DNA of 6,710 bases, taken from NCBI GenBank assembly GCA_031266095.1, contig JAISBR010000022.1:1-6710 (forward strand), in the 5' to 3' direction. Positions 6,068-6,710 of this stretch are shown one piece after another; positions within the stretch are counted from its first letter, which is position 1, and every line of letters begins with the position of its first letter. The stretch comes from Treponema sp. (lineage in GTDB: Bacteria > Spirochaetota > Spirochaetia > Treponematales > Breznakiellaceae). The position numbers were made by a program, and so were the translations under genes. Below the pieces are notes generated by a model. That model made no database searches and was not told where the DNA came from. It worked only from the letters and a program-made list of their open reading frames with translations.

Positions 6068-6145
6068 GGCTTTATAAGCCCCGGATTCGAACCCGGACCG
6101 CCGTGTCCATCGAACGTTGTTCGAGCGGGGTTTGAAACAGGGCTT
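6068..6145. other. Structured, tRNA-arm-like stretch upstream of the lipoprotein gene
   Basis: Several inverted repeats pack together: GGCTT-TAT-AAGCC (6068-6080), CCGG-ATTCGAAC-CCGG (6081-6096), TCGAAC-GTT-GTTCGA (6110-6124), and a closing pair AAGCC (6076-6080) with GGCTT (6141-6145). Read on the - strand it resembles the 3' half of a tRNA: GGGTTCGAATCC like a T-arm, and outer strands AAGCCCT and GGGGCTT that can form a 7-bp acceptor-like helix. The T-stem has a mismatch and overlaps that helix, and no normal D-arm or anticodon arm is visible, so this is not a working tRNA by eye. It could be a tRNA remnant or a leader structure of the + strand mRNA. The rest of 5992-6174 holds no gene that I would call. 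Confidence 0.35.
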
Positions 6146-6154
6146 CTGTTGATA

Positions 6155-6169
6155 ATCCTACAGGAGGAT
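6155..6169 (+). promoter_or_regulatory. Shine-Dalgarno of the lipoprotein gene inside a small hairpin
   Basis: AGGAGG (6162-6167) lies 7 nt before ATG 6175 and fixes that start. ATCCT (6155-6159) and AGGAT (6165-6169) can pair around the loop ACAGG, covering half of the ribosome site. With only 5 bp the hairpin is weak, so any effect on translation would be modest unless another structure stabilises it. Confidence 0.6.
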
Positions 6170-6174
6170 ACAAG

Positions 6175-6710
6175 ATGAAAACGAATCATCGCTTTAACGG
6201 CTTCGCGGTGTTTTTTGCCGCGATTTTTGCCGCGCTTGCGTTTGCGTTTGTTATGGCGGGCTGCGAGCAGCCTACGAGCCCTGCCGACAGCTTTGTGCCG
6301 GTAACCGGCATTACCGGGGTGCCTGACACCGGTGCGGCGGGAACCGAGCTTGACCTGACCGGCGCAAGGGTGGAACCCTACAACGCGACCGGCCAGACAA
6401 TCGTATGGACCGTGAAGAACGCGGGGACCACCGGCGTAACGGCAATTACCGGCGGCAAGGCAACGCCCGCCACGGCGGGAATCCTGATAGTAACCGCCAC
6501 CATTGCCAACGGCAGGGCCGGGGGGCAGAACCACACCCAGGATTTTACTATTAATATCGGCGCTGCCGGCAGCTTTGTACCGGTAACCGGTATTAGCGGC
6601 GTACCGCCCGCGATGGTAAAAAACACGGAACTTGACTTAAACGCCGCGTCGGTAACGCCCGCCAACGCCACCAACAAAACCATTACGTGGACCTTGATTG
6701 ACGCGGGGAC
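6175..6710 (+). CDS. Lipoprotein with bacterial Ig-like repeats, N-terminal part (3' end outside window)
   Basis: ATG 6175 follows a strong AGGAGG site, and the frame stays open for 178 codons to the right edge. The N-terminus is a lipoprotein signal: basic KTNHR, a hydrophobic core at about 10-26, and the lipobox MAGC with Cys30 as the lipidated residue. Met at -3 is looser than the usual Leu, as is common in spirochaetes. After a short linker (EQPTSPAD) come Ig-like repeats. The first begins near residue 39 (SFVPVTGITGVP) and the second near 133 (SFVPVTGISGVP), a 94-residue period; both share TELDL, a NAT or YNAT block, T-I-x-W-T and D/N-AG. This resembles Big_2-type surface domains, which serve as rigid stalks or adhesion modules. 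The mature protein should be membrane-anchored and outside the cytoplasm. What it binds is unknown. It may lie under the upstream cobalamin riboswitch if the terminator at 5919-5991 is read through. Confidence 0.85.
   Translation, partial: MKTNHRFNGFAVFFAAIFAALAFAFVMAGCEQPTSPADSFVPVTGITGVPDTGAAGTELDLTGARVEPYNATGQTIVWTVKNAGTTGVTAITGGKATPATAGILIVTATIANGRAGGQNHTQDFTINIGAAGSFVPVTGISGVPPAMVKNTELDLNAASVTPANATNKTITWTLIDAG
6289..6710 (+). repeat. Tandem Ig-like repeat units of 282 bp (second unit incomplete)
   Basis: Unit one is 6289-6570 and unit two starts at 6571 and runs off the window. The unit starts are nearly identical in DNA (AGCTTTGTRCCGGTAACCGG), while the rest has diverged to moderate protein identity, so this is old duplication rather than recent slippage. 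More units beyond 6710 are likely. Confidence 0.75.

Noticed and set aside
6071..6078. TATAAG as a -10 box for the lipoprotein gene
   Set aside because: No acceptable -35 hexamer 16-18 bp upstream; the bases belong to the GGCTT-TAT-AAGCC repeat.

Overview
The window is chromosomal DNA of roughly even base composition with long, tightly packed genes. Best guess at the source is a spirochaete of the Treponema group, perhaps one of the termite-gut lineages with about 50% GC. The clues are an AddAB-type recombination nuclease pair and, at the right edge, a lipoprotein with a relaxed lipobox and Ig-like repeats of the PVTGI...TELDL...NATNKTI.W type, which I associate with treponemal surface lipoproteins. 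This assignment is inference; no rRNA or housekeeping marker is present.

Layout. (1) Positions 2-1096, + strand: C-terminal part of an AddB-like subunit, cut by the left edge, with a RecB-type nuclease core and an iron-sulphur cysteine set. (2) 1086-4697, + strand: complete AddA-like helicase-nuclease overlapping addB by 11 bp. Together they would form the AddAB end-processing enzyme that resects double-strand breaks for RecA. (3) 4755-5396, - strand, convergent with addA: an AT-rich type II toxin-antitoxin pair, a Phd/YefM-like antitoxin followed with no gap by a VapC-like PIN RNase. Its promoter is a near-consensus sigma-70 promoter whose -35 box lies inside a perfect 15-bp palindrome and whose -10 lies so close to the ATG that the mRNA should be almost leaderless. 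(4) 5397-6174: about 780 bp without a convincing gene. It holds a + strand promoter (5491-5520), a cobalamin riboswitch (about 5529-5722), a U-rich linker, a folded element (about 5741-5864), a very long hairpin terminator with a U-tract (5919-5991), and a second structured stretch (6036-6169) just upstream of the last gene. (5) 6175-6710, + strand: N-terminal part of the repeat lipoprotein, cut by the right edge.

The most interesting part is the non-coding block. The riboswitch has its own promoter but no credible open reading frame follows before the terminator. It therefore either controls a non-coding RNA ending near 5991 (the logic of the cobalamin-controlled Rli55 and EutX RNAs) or acts through an unusually long leader on the lipoprotein gene at 6175. 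The 5' strand of the post-riboswitch stem is exactly complementary over 10 nt to the loop of the terminator hairpin, which suggests a tertiary contact or an alternative fold.
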